Source of the DNA: Mercurialis annua
Lineage: Eukaryota; Streptophyta; Magnoliopsida; Malpighiales; Euphorbiaceae
Direction: 5' to 3'
DNA: 64,000 bases
Assembly (NCBI RefSeq): GCF_937616625.2
Contig: NC_065572.1
Coordinates: 38,653,653-38,717,652, forward strand
Positions 10,659 through 25,095 of this stretch are shown piece by piece (positions within the stretch are counted from its first letter, which is position 1; each line of letters opens with the position of its first letter). The notes under the pieces were generated by a model. It ran no database searches, was not told where the DNA came from, and was given only the letters and a program-made list of their open reading frames with translations. A program made the translations under genes and the position numbers.

Positions 10659-13600
10659 CGTTGCGAAACAAATCCAAACATTTCACCTTTTTAGCAATTT
10701 ATGCAAAACGTTTACAAACATTATGAAACAAATCGAAGTGTTTCATCTTTTTAGCGATTGAAGCCAAATGTTTACAAACGTTACGAAACAAATCCAAACG
10801 TTTCACATTTTTAGCAATTTAAGCCAAACGTTTACAAATGTTACGAAAGAAAAACCAAGTATTTCACCTATTTTTAGCAATTTAAGCCAAATGATTATAA
10901 ACGTTACGAAACAAATCCAAGCGTTTCTTTTCTTTAGAAATTTAAGCCAAACGTTTACAAACGTTACGAAACAAATCCAAGCGTTTCACCTTTTTAGAAA
11001 TTTAAGCCAAACGTTTACAAACGTTACGAAACAAATCCAAATATTTCACCTTTTTAGCAATTTAAGCCAAACGTCTACAAACTGTACGAAACAAATCCAA
11101 ACGTTTCACCTTTATAGCGATTTAAGCCAATCATTTCAAAACGCTACGAAACAAATCCAAATGTTTCACCTTTTTAGCGATGTAAGCCAAACGTTTACAA
11201 ACGTTACAAAACAAATCCAAGCGTTTCACATTTTTAGCAATTTAAACCAAATATTTACAAACTTTACGAAACAAATCAAGCGTTTCATCTTTTGATCAAT
11301 TTAAACCAAATGTTTACAAACGTTGCGAAAAAATCCAAACGTTTCCTTTTTTTTAGCGATTTAAGCAAAACATTGAAAAGGTTACGCAACCAATCCAAAT
11401 GTTTCACCTTTTTTGCAATTTAAGCGAAACGTTTACAAACGTTACGAAACAAATCCAAGTGTTTCACCTTTTTAGCAATTTAAGCCAAATACTTACAAAC
11501 GTTACGAAACAAATCCAAGCGTTTCACCTTTTTTGCAATTTAAGCAAAACGTTTACGAACCTTACGAAACAAATCCAAGCGTTTCACCTTATTAGCAATT
11601 CAAGCCGAACGTTTACAACCGTTACGAAACAAATCCAAACATTTCACCTTTTAAGCGATTTAAGCCAAACCTTTACAAACATTACGAAACAAATCCAAAA
11701 GTTTAACCTTTTTAGCGATTTAAGCGAAACGTTTGCAAAAGTTACGAAACAAATCTAGACGTTTCACTTTTTTAGCGATTTAAGCAAAACGTTTACAAAC
11801 GGTAAGAAACAAATCCAAATGTTTCGCCTTTTTAGTGATTTAAGCCAAACGTTTACAAACGCTACGAAAAAAATCACAACGTTTCACCTTTTTAGCAATT
11901 TAAGCCAAACATTTACAAACGTTACGAAACAAATCCAAACGTTTCACTTTTTTTTGCGATTTAAGCCAAACGTTTGCAAACGTTACGAAACAAATACAAA
12001 CGTTTCCCCTTTTAGCGATTTAAGCCAAAAGTTTTCAAATGTTATAAAAGAAATCCAAATGTTTCACCTTTTTAGCTATTTAAGCCAGATGTTTACAAAC
12101 GTTACAAAACAAATCCAAAGTTTCACCTTTTTAGCAATTTAAGCGAAAAGTTTACAATCGTTACGAAACAAAACCAAACGTTTAAACATTATGAAACAAA
12201 TTAAAACGTTTCACCTTTTTAGCGATTTAAGCCAAACATTTACAAACGTTACGAAACAAAACCAAGTGTTTCACCTTTTTAGCAATTTAAGCCAAATGTT
12301 TACAAACATTACGAAACAAATCCAAGCGTTTCACCTTTTTAGCAATTTAAGCCAAACGTTTACCAAAGTTACGAAACAAATCCAAACGTTTCAACTTTTT
12401 AGCAATTTAAGCCAAACGTTTACAAACGTTATGAAACAAATCCAAACGTTTCACCTTTTCATCGATGTAAGCCAAACATGTACAATGCTTAAGAAACAAA
12501 TCCAAAAGTTTCACCTATTTAGAAATTTAAGCCAAACGTTGCGAAACAAATCCAAACATTTCACCTTTTTAGCAATTTATGCAAAACGTTTACAAACATT
12601 ATGAAACAAATCGAAGTGTTTCATCTTTTTTGCGATTGAAGCCAAATGTTTACAAACGTTACGAAACAAATCCAAACGTTTCACATTTTTAGCAGTTTAA
12701 GCCAAACGTTTACAAATGTTACGAAAGAAAAACCAAGTATTTCACCTATTTTTAGCAATTTAAGCCAAATGATTATAAACGTTACGAAACAAATCCAAGC
12801 GTTTCTTTTCTTTAGCAATTTAAGCCAAACGTTTACAAACGTTACGAAACAAATCCAAGCGTTTCACCTTTTTAGAAATTTAAGCCAAATATTTACAAAC
12901 GTTACGAAACAAATCCAAGCGTTTCACCTTTTTAGCAATTTAAGCCAAACGTTTACAAACGGTACGAAATAAATCCAAACGTTTCACCTTTATAGCGATT
13001 TAAGCCAATCATTTCAAAACGCTACGAAACAAATCCAAATGTTTCACCTTTTTAGCGATGAAGGCCAAACGTTTACAAACGTTACAAAACAAATCCAAGC
13101 GTTTCACATTTTTAGCAATTTAAACCAAATATTTACAAACTTTACGAAACAAATCAAGCGTTTCATCTTTTGATGAATTTAAACCAAATGTTTACAAACG
13201 TTGCGAAAAAATCCAAACGTTTCCTTTTTTTAGCGATTTAAGCAAAACGTCGAAAAGGTTACGCAACCAATCCAAATGTTTCACCTTTTTAGCAATTTAA
13301 GCGAAACGTTTACAAACGTTACGAAACAAATCCAAGCGTTTCACCTTTTTAGCAATTTAAGCCAAATATTTACAAACGTTACGAAACAAATCCAAGCGTT
13401 TCACCTTTTTAGCAATTTAAGCAAAACGTTTACGAACGTTGCGAAACAAATCCAAGCGTTTCACCTTATTAGCAATTCAAGCCGAACGTTTACAACCGTT
13501 ACGAAACAAATCCAAACATTTCACCTTTTAAGCGATTTAAGCCAAACCTTTACAAACATTACGAAACAAATCCAAAAGTTTAACCTTTTTAGCGATTTAA

Positions 13601-16600
13601 GCGAAACGTTTGCAAAAGTTACGAAACAAATCTAGACGTTTCACCTTTTTGGCGATTTAAGCAAAACGTTTACAAACGGTAAGAAACAAATCCAAATGTT
13701 TCGCCTTTTTAGTGATTTAAGCCAAACGTTTACAAACGCTACGAAAAAAATCACAACGTTTCACCTTTTTAGCAATTTAAACCAAACATTTACAAACGTT
13801 ACGAAACAAATCCAGACGTTTCACTTTTTTTGCGATTTAAGCCAAACGTTTGCAAACGTTACGAAACAAATACAAACGTTTCCCCTTTTAGCGATTTAAG
13901 CCAAAAGTTTTCAAATGTTATGAAAGAAATCCAAATGTTTCACCTTTTTAGCTATTTAAGCCAGATGTTTACAAACGTTACAAAACAAATCCAAAGTTTC
14001 ACCTTTTTAGCAATTTAAGAGAAAAGTTTAAAATCGTTACGAAACAAAACCAAACGTTTAAACGTTATGAAACAAATTGAAACGTTTCACCTTTTTAGCG
14101 ATTTAAGCCAAACATTTACAAACGTTACGAAACAAAACCAAGTGTTTCACCTTTTTAGCAATTTAAGCCAAATGTTTACAAACATTACGAAACAAATCCA
14201 AGCGTTTCACCTTTTTAGCAATTTAAGCCAAACGTTTACCAAAGTTACGAAACAAATCCAAACGTTTCAACTTTTTAGCAATTTAAGCCAAACGTTTACA
14301 AACGTTACGAAACAAATCCAAACGTTTCACCTTTTCATCGATTTAAGCCAAACATGTACAATGCTTTTGAAACAAATCCAAAAGTTTCACCTATTTAGAA
14401 ATTTAAGCCAAACGTTGCGAAACAAATCCAAACATTTCACCTTTTTAGCAATTTATGCAAAACGTTTACAAACATTATGAAACAAATCGAAGTGTTTCAT
14501 CTTTTTTGCGATTGAAGCCAAATGTTTACAAACGTTACAAAACAAATCCAAACGTTTCACATTTTTAGCAATTTATGCCAAACGTTTACAAATGTTACGA
14601 AAGAAAAACCAAGTATTTCACCTATTTTTAGCAATTTAAGCCAAATGATTATAAACGTTACGAAACAAATCCAAGCGTTTCTTTTCTTTAGCAATTTAAG
14701 CCAAACGTTTACAAACGTTACGAAACAAATCCAAGCGTTTCACCTTTTTAGAAATTTAAGCCAAACGTTTACAAACTTTACGAAACAAATCCAAATATTT
14801 CACCTTTTTAGCAATTTAAGCCAAACGTTTACAAACGGTACGAAACAAATCCAAACGTTTCACCTTTATAGCGATTTAAGCCAATCATTTCAAAACGCTA
14901 CAAAACAAATCCAAATGTTTCACCTTTTTAGCGATGTAAGCCAAACGTTTACAAACATTTACAAAACAAATCCAAGCGTTTCACATTTTTAGCAATTTAA
15001 ACCAAATATTTACAAAACTTTACGAAACAAATCAAGAGTTTCATCTTTTGATCAATTTAAACCAAATGTTTACAAACGTTGCGAAAAAATCCAAACGTTT
15101 CCTTTTTTTAGCGATTTAAGCAAAACGTCGAAAAGGTTACGCAACCAATCCAAATGTTTCACCTTTTTAGCAATTTAAGCGAAACGTTTACAAACGTTAC
15201 GAAACAAATCCAAGCGTTTCACCTTTTTAGCAATTTAAGCCAAATATTTACAAACGTTACGAAACAAATCCAAGCGTTTCACCTTTTTAGCAATTTAAGC
15301 AAAACGTTTACGAACGTTGCGAAACAAATCCAAGCGTTTCACCTTATTAGCAATTCAAGCCGAACGTTTACAACCGTTACGAAACAAATCCAAACATTTC
15401 ACCTTTTAAGCGATTTAAGCCAAACCTTTACAAACATTACGAAACAAATCCAAAAGTTTAACCTTTTTAGCGATTTAAGCGAAACGTTTGCAAAAGTTAC
15501 GAAACAAATCTAGACGTTTCACCTTTTTAGCGATTTAAGCAAAACGTTTACAACCGGTAAGAAACAAATCCAAATGTTTCGCCTTTTTAGTGATTTAAGC
15601 CAAACGTTTACAAACGCTACGAAAAAAATCACAACGTTTCACCTTTTTAGCAATTTAAGCCAAACATTTACAAACGTTACGAAACAAATCCAGACGTTTC
15701 ACTTTTTTTGCGATTTAAGCCAAACGTTTGCAAACGTTACGAAACAAATACAAACGTTTCCCCTTTTAGCGATTTAAGCCAAAAGTTTTCAAATGTTATG
15801 AAAGAAATCCAAATGTTTCACCTTTTTAGCTATTTAAGCCAGATGTTTACAAACGTTACAAAACAAATCCAAAGTTTCACCTTTTTAGCAATTTAAGCGA
15901 AAAGTTTACAATCGTTACGAAACAAAACCAAACGTTTAAACGTTATGAAACAAATTAAAACGTTTCACCTTTTTAGCGATTTAAGCCAAACATTTACAAA
16001 CGTTACGAAACAAAACCAAGGGTTTCACCTTTTTAGCAATTTAAGCCAAATGTTTACAAACATTACGAAACAAATCCAAGCGTTTCACCTTTTTAGCAAT
16101 TTAAGCCAAACGTTTACCAAAGTTACGAAACAAATCCAAACGTTTCAACTTTTTAGCAATTTAAGCCAAACGTTTACAAACGTTACGAAACAAATCCAAA
16201 CGTTTCACCTTTTCATCGATTTAAGCCAAACATGTACAATGCTTTTGAAACAAATCCAAAAGTTTCACCTATTTAGAAATTTAAGCCAAACGTTGCGAAA
16301 CAAATCCAAACATTTCACCTTTTTAGCAATTTATGCAAAACGTTTACAAACATTATGAAACAAATCGAAGTGTTTCATCTTTTTTGCGATTGAAGCCAAA
16401 TGTTTACAAACGTTACAAAACAAATCCAAACGTTTCACATTTTTAGCAATTTATGCCAAACGTTTACAAATGTTACGAAAGAAAAACCAAGTATTTCACC
16501 TATTTTTAGCAATTTAAGCCAAATGATTATAAACGTTACGAAACAAATCCAAGCGTTTCTTTTCTTTAGCAATTTAAGCCAAACGTTTACAAACGTTACG

Positions 16601-19600
16601 AAACAAATCCAAGCGTTTCACCTTTTTAGAAATTTAAGCCAAACGTTTACAAACGTTACGAAACAAATCCAAATATTTCACCTTTTTAGCAATTTAAGCC
16701 AAACTTTTATAAACGGTACGAAACAAATCCAAACGTTTCACCTTTATAGCGATTTAAGCCAATCATTTCAAAACGCTACGAAACAAATCCAAATGTTTCA
16801 CCTTTTTAGCGATGTAAGCCAAACGTTTACAAACGTTACAAAACAAATCCAAGCGTTTCACATTTTTAGCAATTTAAACCAAATATTTACAAACTTTACG
16901 AAACAAATCAAGAGTTTCATCTTTTGATCAATTTAAACCAAATGTTTACAAACGTTGCGAAAAAATCCAAACGTTTCCTTTTTTTAGCGATTTAAGCAAA
17001 ACGTTGAAAAGGTTACGCAACCAATCCAAATGTTTCACCTTTTTAGCAATTTAAGCGAAACGTTTACAAACGTTACGAAACAAATCCAAGCGTTTCACCT
17101 TTTTAGCAATTTAAGCCAAATATTTACAAACGTTACGAAACAAATCCAAGCGTTTCACCTTTTTAGCAATTTAAGCAAAACGTTTACGAACGTTGCGAAA
17201 CAAATCCAAGCGTTTCACCTTATTAGCAATTCAAGCCGAACGTTTACAACCGTTACGAAACAAATCCAAACATTTCACCTTTTAAGTGATTTAAGCCAAA
17301 CCTTTACAAACATTACGAAACAAATCCAAAAGTTTAACCTTTTTAGCGATTTAAGCGAAACGTTTGCAAAAGTTACGAAACAAATCTAGACGTTTCACCT
17401 TTTTAGCGATTTAAGCAAAACGTTTACAACCGGTAAGAAACAAATCCAAATGTTTCGCCTTTTTAGTGATTTAAGCCAAACGTTTACAAACGCTACGAAA
17501 AAAATCACAACGTTTCACCTTTTTAGCAATTTAAGCCAAACATTTACAAACGTTACGAAACAAATCCAGACGTTTCACTTTTTTTGCGATTTAAGCCAAA
17601 CGTTTGCAAACGTTACGAAACAAATACAAACGTTTCCCCTTTTAGCGATTTAAGCCAAAAGTTTTCAAATGTTATGAAAGAAATCCAAATGTTTCACCTT
17701 TTTAGCTATTTAAGCCAGATGTTTACAAACGTTACAAAACAAATCCAAAGTTTCACCTTTTTAGCAATTTAAGCGAAAAGTTTACAATCGTTACGAAACA
17801 AAACCAAACGTTTAAACGTTATGAAACAAATTAAAACGTTTCACCTTTTTAGCGATTTAAGCCAAACATTTACAAACGTTACGAAACAAAACCAAGGGTT
17901 TCACCTTTTTAGCAATTTAAGCCAAATGTTTACAAACATTACGAAACAAATCCAAGCGTTTCACCTTTTTAGCAATTTAAGCCAAACGTTTACCAAAGTT
18001 ACGAAACAAAACCAAACGTTTCAACTTTTTAGCAATTTAAGCCAAACGTTTACAAACGTTACGAAACAAATCCAAACGTTTCACCTTTTCATCGATTTAA
18101 GCCAAACATGTACAATGCTTTTGAAACAAATCCAAAAGTTTCACCTATTTAGAAATTTAAGTCAAACGTTGCGAAACAAATCCAACATTTCACCTTTTTA
18201 GCAATTTATGCAAAACGTTTACAAACATTATGAAACAAATCGAAGTGTTTCATCTTTTTTGCGATTGAAGCCAAATGTTTATAAACGTTACGAAACAAAT
18301 CCAAACGTTTCATATTTTTAGCAATTTAAGCCAAACGTTTACAAATGTTACGAAAGAAAAACCAAGTATTTCACCTATTTTTAACAATTTAAGCCAAATG
18401 ATTATAAACGTTACGAAACAAATCCAAGCGTTTCTTTTCTTTAGCAATTTAAGCCAAACGTTTACAAACGTTACGAAACAAATCCAAGCGTTTCACCTTT
18501 TTAGAAATTTAAGCCAAACGTTTACAAACGTTACGAAACAAATCCAAATATTTCACCTTTTTAGCAATTTAAGCCAAACTTTTATAAACGGTACGAAACA
18601 AATCCAAACGTTTCACCTTTATAGCGATTTAAGCCAATCATTTCAAAACGCTACGAAACAAATCCAAATGTTTCACCTTTTTAGCGATGTAAGCCAAACG
18701 TTTACAAACGTTACAAAACAAATCCAAGCGTTTCACATTTTTAGCAATTTAAACCAAATATTTACAAACTTTACGAAACAAATCAAGCGTTTCATCTTTT
18801 GATCAATTTAAACCAAATGTTTACAAACGTTGCGAAAAAATCCAAACGTTTCCTTTTTTTAGCGATTTAAGCAAAACGTTGAAAAGGTTACGCAACCAAT
18901 CCAAATGTTTCACCTTTTTAGCAATTTTAGCGAAACGTTTACAAACATTACGAAACAAATCCAAGCGTTTCACCTTTTTAACAATTTAAGCCAAATATTT
19001 ACAAACGTTACGAAACAAATCCAAGCGTTTCACCTTTTTAGCAATTTAAGCAAAACGTTTACGAACGTTACGAAACAAATCTAAGCATTTCACCTTATTA
19101 GCAATTCAAGCCGAACGTTTACAACCGTTACGAAACAAATCCAAACATTTCAACTTTTAAGCGATTTAAGCCAAACCTTTACAAACACTATGAAGCAAAT
19201 CCAAAAGTTTAACCTTTTTAGCGATTTAAGCGAAACGTTTGCAAAAGTTACAAAACAAATCTAGACGTTTCACCTTTTTAGCGATTTAAGCAAAACGTTT
19301 ACAAACGGTAAGAAACAAATCCAAATGTTTCGCCTTTTTAGTGATTTAAGCCAAACGTTTAAAAACGCTACGAAAAAAATCACAACGTTTCACCTTTTTA
19401 GCAATTTAAGCCAAACATTTACAAACGTTACGAAACAAATCCAAACGTTTCACTTTTTTTGCGATTTAAGCCAAACGTTTGCAAACGTTACGAAACAAAT
19501 ACAAACGTTTCCCCTTTTAGCGATTTAAGCCAAAAGTTTTCAAATGTTATGAAAGAAATCCAAATGTTTCACCTTTTTAGCTATTTAAGCCAGATGTTTA

Positions 19601-20041
19601 CAAACGTTACAAAACAAATCCAAAGTTTCACCTTTTTAGCAATTTAAGCGAAAAGTTTACAATCGTTACGAAACAAAACCAAACGTTTAAACGTTATGAA
19701 ACAAATTAAAACGTTTCACCTTTTTAGCGATTTAAGCCAAACATTTACAAACGTTACGAAACAAAACCAAGTGTTTCACCTTTTTAGCAATTTAAGCCAA
19801 ATGTTTACAAACATTACGAAACAAATCCAAGCGTTTCACCTTTTTAGCAATTTAAGCCAAACGTTTACCAAAGTTACGAAACAAATCCAAACGTTTCAAC
19901 TTTTTAGCAATTTAAGCCAAACGTTTACAAACGTTACGAAACAAATCCAAACGTTTCACCTTTTCATCGATTTAAGCCAAACATGTACAATGCTTTTGAA
20001 ACAAATCCAAAATTTTCACCTATTTAGAAATTTAAGCCAAA
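10659..20041 (+). repeat. Five tandem copies of a ~1,877-bp higher-order repeat
   Basis: Each unit contains about 31 monomers in a fixed order of variants. Unit starts, anchored on CGTTGCGAAAC, fall at 10659, 12538, 14413, 16291 and 18167; the last unit ends at about 20041 (unit lengths 1,879, 1,875, 1,878, 1,876 and ~1,875). The four internal joins have the same composite sequence (CTATTTAGAAATTTAAG running into CAAACGTTGCGAAAC). The left flank retains GTTTAAAACGTTGCG and the right flank AAAAGTTATAAAAT. Those two flanks are the parents of the join, so all copies descend from one unequal exchange. Units differ from each other only by scattered substitutions and 1-2 base indels. Frames of 119-175 codons recur at the same place in each unit, but they are satellite translation, not genes. 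Confidence 0.95.
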
Positions 20042-22518
20042 AGTTATAAAATAAATCCAAGCGTTTCACCTTTTTAACAATTTAAGCCAAACGTTTACAA
20101 ACGGTACAAAACAAATCCAAGCATTTCACCTTTTTAGAAATTTAAGCGAAATGTTTACAAACATTACGAAACAAATCCAAACGTTCCACCTTTTAGCGAT
20201 TTAAGCGAAATGTTTAAAAACATTACGAAACAAATCCAAATGCTTCACCTTTTTAGCAATTTAAGAAAAACGTTTACAAACATTACAAAACAAATCCAAG
20301 CGTTTCACCTTTTTAGCAATTTAAGCCAAATGTTTACAAACAATACGAAACAAATCCAAGCGTTGCACCTTTTTAGCATTTTAAGCCAAACGTTTACAAA
20401 CATTACGAAACAAATCCAAGCGTTTCACCTTTTTAGCAATTTAAGCCAAACGTGTACAAACATTACGAAAAAAAACCAAGAGTTTCACCTTTTTAGCAAT
20501 TTAAGCAAAACGTTTACAAACGTTACGAAACAAATTCAAGCGTTTCACATTTTCAGCAATTAAAGCCAAGCGTTTACAAATATTACGAAACAAATCCAAG
20601 CGTTTCACCTTTTTAGCAATGTAAGCTAAACGTTTACAAACGTTACGAAACAAATCTAAGCGTTTCACCTTTTTAGCAATTTAAGCCAAACGTTTACAAA
20701 CGTTACGAAACAAATCCGAACGTTTGACCTTTTTAGCGATTTAAGCCAAATGTTTACAAACGATACGAAACAAATCCAAACGCTTCACCTTTTTAGCAAT
20801 TTAAGCCAAACCCTTACAAACGTTACGAAACAAATATAAACGTTTCACCTTTTTAGCGATTTAAGCCAAACGTTTACAAACGCTACCAAACAAATATAAA
20901 TTTTTCACCTTTTTAGCGATTTAAGCCAAACGTTACGAAACAAATCCAAACGTTTCACCTTTTTAGCGATTTAAGGCAAACGTTTTCAAACGTTACGAAA
21001 CAAATCCAAATATTTCACCTTTTTAGCGATTTAAGCCAAACGTTTACAAACGTTACAAAACATATCCAAATGTTTCACCTTTTTAGCCAAGCGTTTACAA
21101 ACGTTATGAAATGAAACCAAACGTTTAAAACGTTATGAAACAAATTAAAACTTTTCACATTTTTAGCGATTTAAACCAAACGTTTATAAACGCTACGAAA
21201 CACAATCAAGCGTTTCACCTTTTTAGCAATTTAAGCCAAACGTTTACAAACATTACAAAACAAATCTAAGCGTTTCACCTTTTTGAGCAATTTAAGCCAA
21301 ATGTTTACAAATGTTACGAAATAAATCCAAGCATTTCACCTTTTTTGGAATGTAAGCCAAACGTCTACAAACATTACAAAACAAATCCAAGCGTTTCTCC
21401 TTTTTAGCAATTTAAGCCAAATGTTTACAAACGTTACGAAACAAATCCAAGCGTTTAACCTTTTTAGACATTTAAGCCAAACGTTTACAAACATTACCAA
21501 ACAAATTCAAGCGTTTCACCTTTTTAGCATTTTAAGCCAAAAATTTACAAACATTACGAAACAAATCCAAGAGTTTCACCATTTTAGCAATTTAAGCCAA
21601 ACGTTTACAAACGTTACCAAATAAATCCAAACGTTTCACCTTTTTAGCGATTTAAGTCAAACGTTTACAAACGTTACAAAACAAATCCAAACGTTTCACC
21701 TTTTTAGCTATTTAAGCCAAACATTTACAATGGTTTAGAAAAAATCCAAATGTTTCAGCTTTTTAGCAATTTAAGCCAAACGTTTACAAACGTTACGAAA
21801 CAAATTCAAGAATTTCACCTTTTTAGCAATTTAAGCCAAACGTTTACAAACGTTACAAAACAAATCCAAGCGTTTCACCTTTTAAGTAATTTTAGCGAAA
21901 TGTTTAAAAACTTATGAAACAAATCCAAACGTTTCAAATTTTTAGCGATTTAAGCCAAACGTTTACAAATGTTACCAAATAAATCCAAACGTTTCCCCTT
22001 TATAGCTTTATAAGCCAAACGTTTACAAACGTTACGAAACAAATACAAACGTTTCCCCTTTTTAGCGATTTAAGCCAAACGTTTACAAACATTACTAAAT
22101 AAATCCAAACGTTTCTCCTTTTTAGCGATTGAAGCCAAATGTTTACAAACGTTACGAAACAAATCGAAACATTTCACATTTTTAGCAATTTAAGCCAAAC
22201 GTTTACAAATGTTACGAAAGAAAAATTAAGTGTTTCACCTATTTTTAGCAATTTAAGCCAAACGTTTATAAACGTTATGAAACAAATCCAAGCGTTTCAA
22301 CTCTTTAGCAATTTAAGCCAAACGTTTACAAACGTTACGAAACAAATCCAAGCGTTTCACCTTTTTAGCAATTTAAGCCAAACGTTTACAAACATTACGA
22401 AACAAATCCAAATATTTCACGTTTTTAGAAATTTAAGCCAAACGTTTACAAACGGTACGAAACAAATCCAAATATTTCACCTTTATAGCGATTTAAGCCA
22501 ATCATTTACCAACGTTAC
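20042..22518 (+). repeat. 60-bp satellite, single-copy tail of superunit copy 1
   Basis: Regular monomers beginning with the AGTTATAAAATAAATCC landmark, which recurs at about 26447, 32747, 37061, 41311, 44621, 47513, 50415, 58149 and 63441. It contains the unoccupied equivalent of the MITE-1 site (ATTACTAAATAAATCC, 22091-22106). No gene seen. Confidence 0.92.
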
Positions 22519-24712
22519 GAAACAAATCTAAACGTTTCCCCTTTTTAGCGATTTAAGCCAAACGTTTACAAACGTTACGAAATAAAACCAAACGTTTGAA
22601 ATGTTATGAAACAAATCCAAAAGTTTCACATTTTTAGCGATTTAAGCTAAACGTTACGGAACAAAACCAAACGTTTTTCTCATTTTTAGCGATTTAAGCC
22701 AAACATTTACAAACGTTACTAAACAAATACAAGCGTTTCACCTTTTTAGCGATTTAAGCCAAACGTTTTCATAAGTTACGAATCAAATCCAAGCATTTCA
22801 CCTTATTAGCAATTTAAGTAAAACGTTTACAAACGCTACAAAACAAATCCAAATGTTTCACCTTTTTAGCAATTTAATCCAAATGTTTACAAACGTTACG
22901 AAATAAAACCAAACGTTTAACCTTTTTAGCGATTCAAGCCTAATCTTTATAACGTTACGAAATAAATCCAAACGTTTGCAAACATTGCCGAACAAAAACA
23001 AAAGTTTCACATTTTTAGCAATTTAAGCCAAACGTTTACAAACGTTACGAAACAAATCTAAACGTTTGACCTTTTTAGCGATTGAAGACAAACATTTACA
23101 AACGTTAAGAAAGAAATCCAAACGTTTCACCTTTTTTGAGATTTAAGCAAAACGTTTACAAACATTTACAAATGTTACGAAACAAATTCAAACGTTTACA
23201 AATATTAAGAACAAAAACAAACTTTTCACATTTTTTGCAATTTAAGCCAAACGTTTATAAACGTTACAAAACAAATCCAAACGTTTCACCTTTTTAGCGA
23301 ATGAAGCCAAACGTTAAGAAACAAATCCAAACTTTTTCCCATTTTAGTGATTTAAGCCAAACGTTTTTAAAGGTTACGAAAAAAACCAAACGTTTACAAA
23401 CCTTGCAAAACAAATCCAAATGTTTACAAACATTACGAAACAAATCCAAACGTTTCTCCATTTAAGCGATTTAAGCCAAACGTTTACAAACATTACAAAA
23501 CAAATCCAAATGTTTCACCTTTTTAGCGATTTAAGCCAAACGTTTACAAATGTTACGAAATAAATCCAAACGTTTCCCCATTTTAGCGATTTCAGCCAAA
23601 CGTTTACAAACGTTACGAAACAAATCCAAATGTTTCCCCTTTTTTGCGATTGAAGCCGAACGTTTACAAACATTACGAAACAAATCCAAACATTTCACCT
23701 TTTTAGAGATTAAAGCCAAGCGTTTACAAACGTTATGAAACAAATCCAAGCGTTTCACCTTTTTAGCAATATAAGCAAAACGATTAAAAACTTTACGAAA
23801 CAAATCCAAACGTTTCACCTTTTTAGCGATTCAAGCTAAACGTTTACAAACATTAAGAAGCAAATCCAAATGTTTCCCTATTTTAGCGATTTAAGCCAAA
23901 CGTTTAGAACGTTTCGAAACAAATCCAAACGTTTTGCCTTTTTAGCGATTTAAGAGAAACTTTTACAAACGTTACGAAACATATCCAAACGTTAGACCTT
24001 TTTAGAGATTTTTGCCAAACGTTTACAAACGTTACAAAACAAATCCAAACGTTTTCCCATTTTAGCGATGTAAGCCAAACGTTTTGAAATTAGACCAAAC
24101 GTTTCACCTTTTTAGCGATTTAAGTCAAATGTTTACAAACGTTACGGAACAAAAACAAACGTTTCACCTTTTTAGCGATTTAAGCCAAACGTTTATAACG
24201 TTACGAAACAAATCCAAGCGTTTCACCTTTTTAGCAATTTAAGCCAAACGTTTACAAACGTTATGAAATAAATCTAGACATTTCCCTATTTTAGCGATTT
24301 AAGACAAATGTTTAAAACGTTACGAAAAGAATCCAAACATTTTCCCCTTTTAGCAGTTTAAGCCAAACGTTTACAAAGCGTTACGAATTAAATCCAAACG
24401 TTTCACCTTTTTAGTTATTTAAGCCAAACGTTTACAAACGTTACAAAACAAATCCAAGCGTTTCACCTTTTTAGTAATTTTAGCGAAATGTTTACAAACG
24501 TTAGCGATTTAAGCGAAATGTTTAAAAACTTACGAAACAAATCCAAACGTTTCAACTTTTTAGCGATTTAAGCCAAACGTTTACAAATGTTACCAAATAA
24601 ATCCAAACGTTTCCCCTTTATAGCGATATAAGCCAAACGTTACGAAACAAATCCAAACGTTTCCCCTTTTTAGCAATTTAAGCCAAACGTTTACAAAACA
24701 TTACTAAACAAA
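22519..24712 (+). repeat. Satellite, superunit copy 2: counterpart of ~7670-10055
   Basis: Variant-by-variant match to the older block. The GAAATGTTATGAAAC landmark at 22599 corresponds to 7751 and 28420, and the order of shortened and fused monomers leading to the MITE is the same. Relative to copy 1, about 190 bp is missing between 23100 and 23330, including several monomers present around 8280-8640. No gene seen. Confidence 0.9.
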
Positions 24713-25095
24713 GGATATTAAACTCCCTAGGTGACTCAAGTCTCAGGTAATTTCAAAAAGGTCACTAAAGTCAATTTTCTAACAAAATGGTCACTGAAGT
24801 ATACCTTTTATTATAAAAGGGTTCACCCATATAAAACGACGTAAAATCCTAACATTTTTGCTTACGTGGCAAGCCAAAATTACAAAAAGGAATATAGTTC
24901 AGTGACGTTTTTGTAATAAAAGGAATAACCCAATGATTTTTTTATAGTTCACAAAAAGTTTAATGTTCATTTCGTAACAATAGAAATATTTTTGTAATAA
25001 AAGGTATAGTTCAGTGACCATTTTGTATGAAAATTGACTTTAATGACCATTTTGAAATTTCCTGAGACTTGAGTGACTCAGGGAGTTTAATATCC
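24713..25095 (+). mobile_element. MITE-1 copy in the satellite (superunit copy 2)
   Basis: Full-length 383-bp copy with ~105-bp inverted ends (24713-24818 and about 24990-25095). Its 9-bp flanks, CTAAACAAA and TTAAACAAA, show the same single mismatch as the other two array copies. Sharing that mismatch shows it was copied with its surroundings rather than inserted anew. Base differences from copy 3 are few (for example GAAGTATACC here versus GAACTATACC). Confidence 0.92.

Noticed and set aside
10768..20049. Recurrent open frames of 107-175 codons that look like a conserved repeat-protein gene family
   Set aside because: Conservation comes from the 1.88-kb HOR. Frames start and stop at monomer indels, overlap in other registers, and have no gene context.
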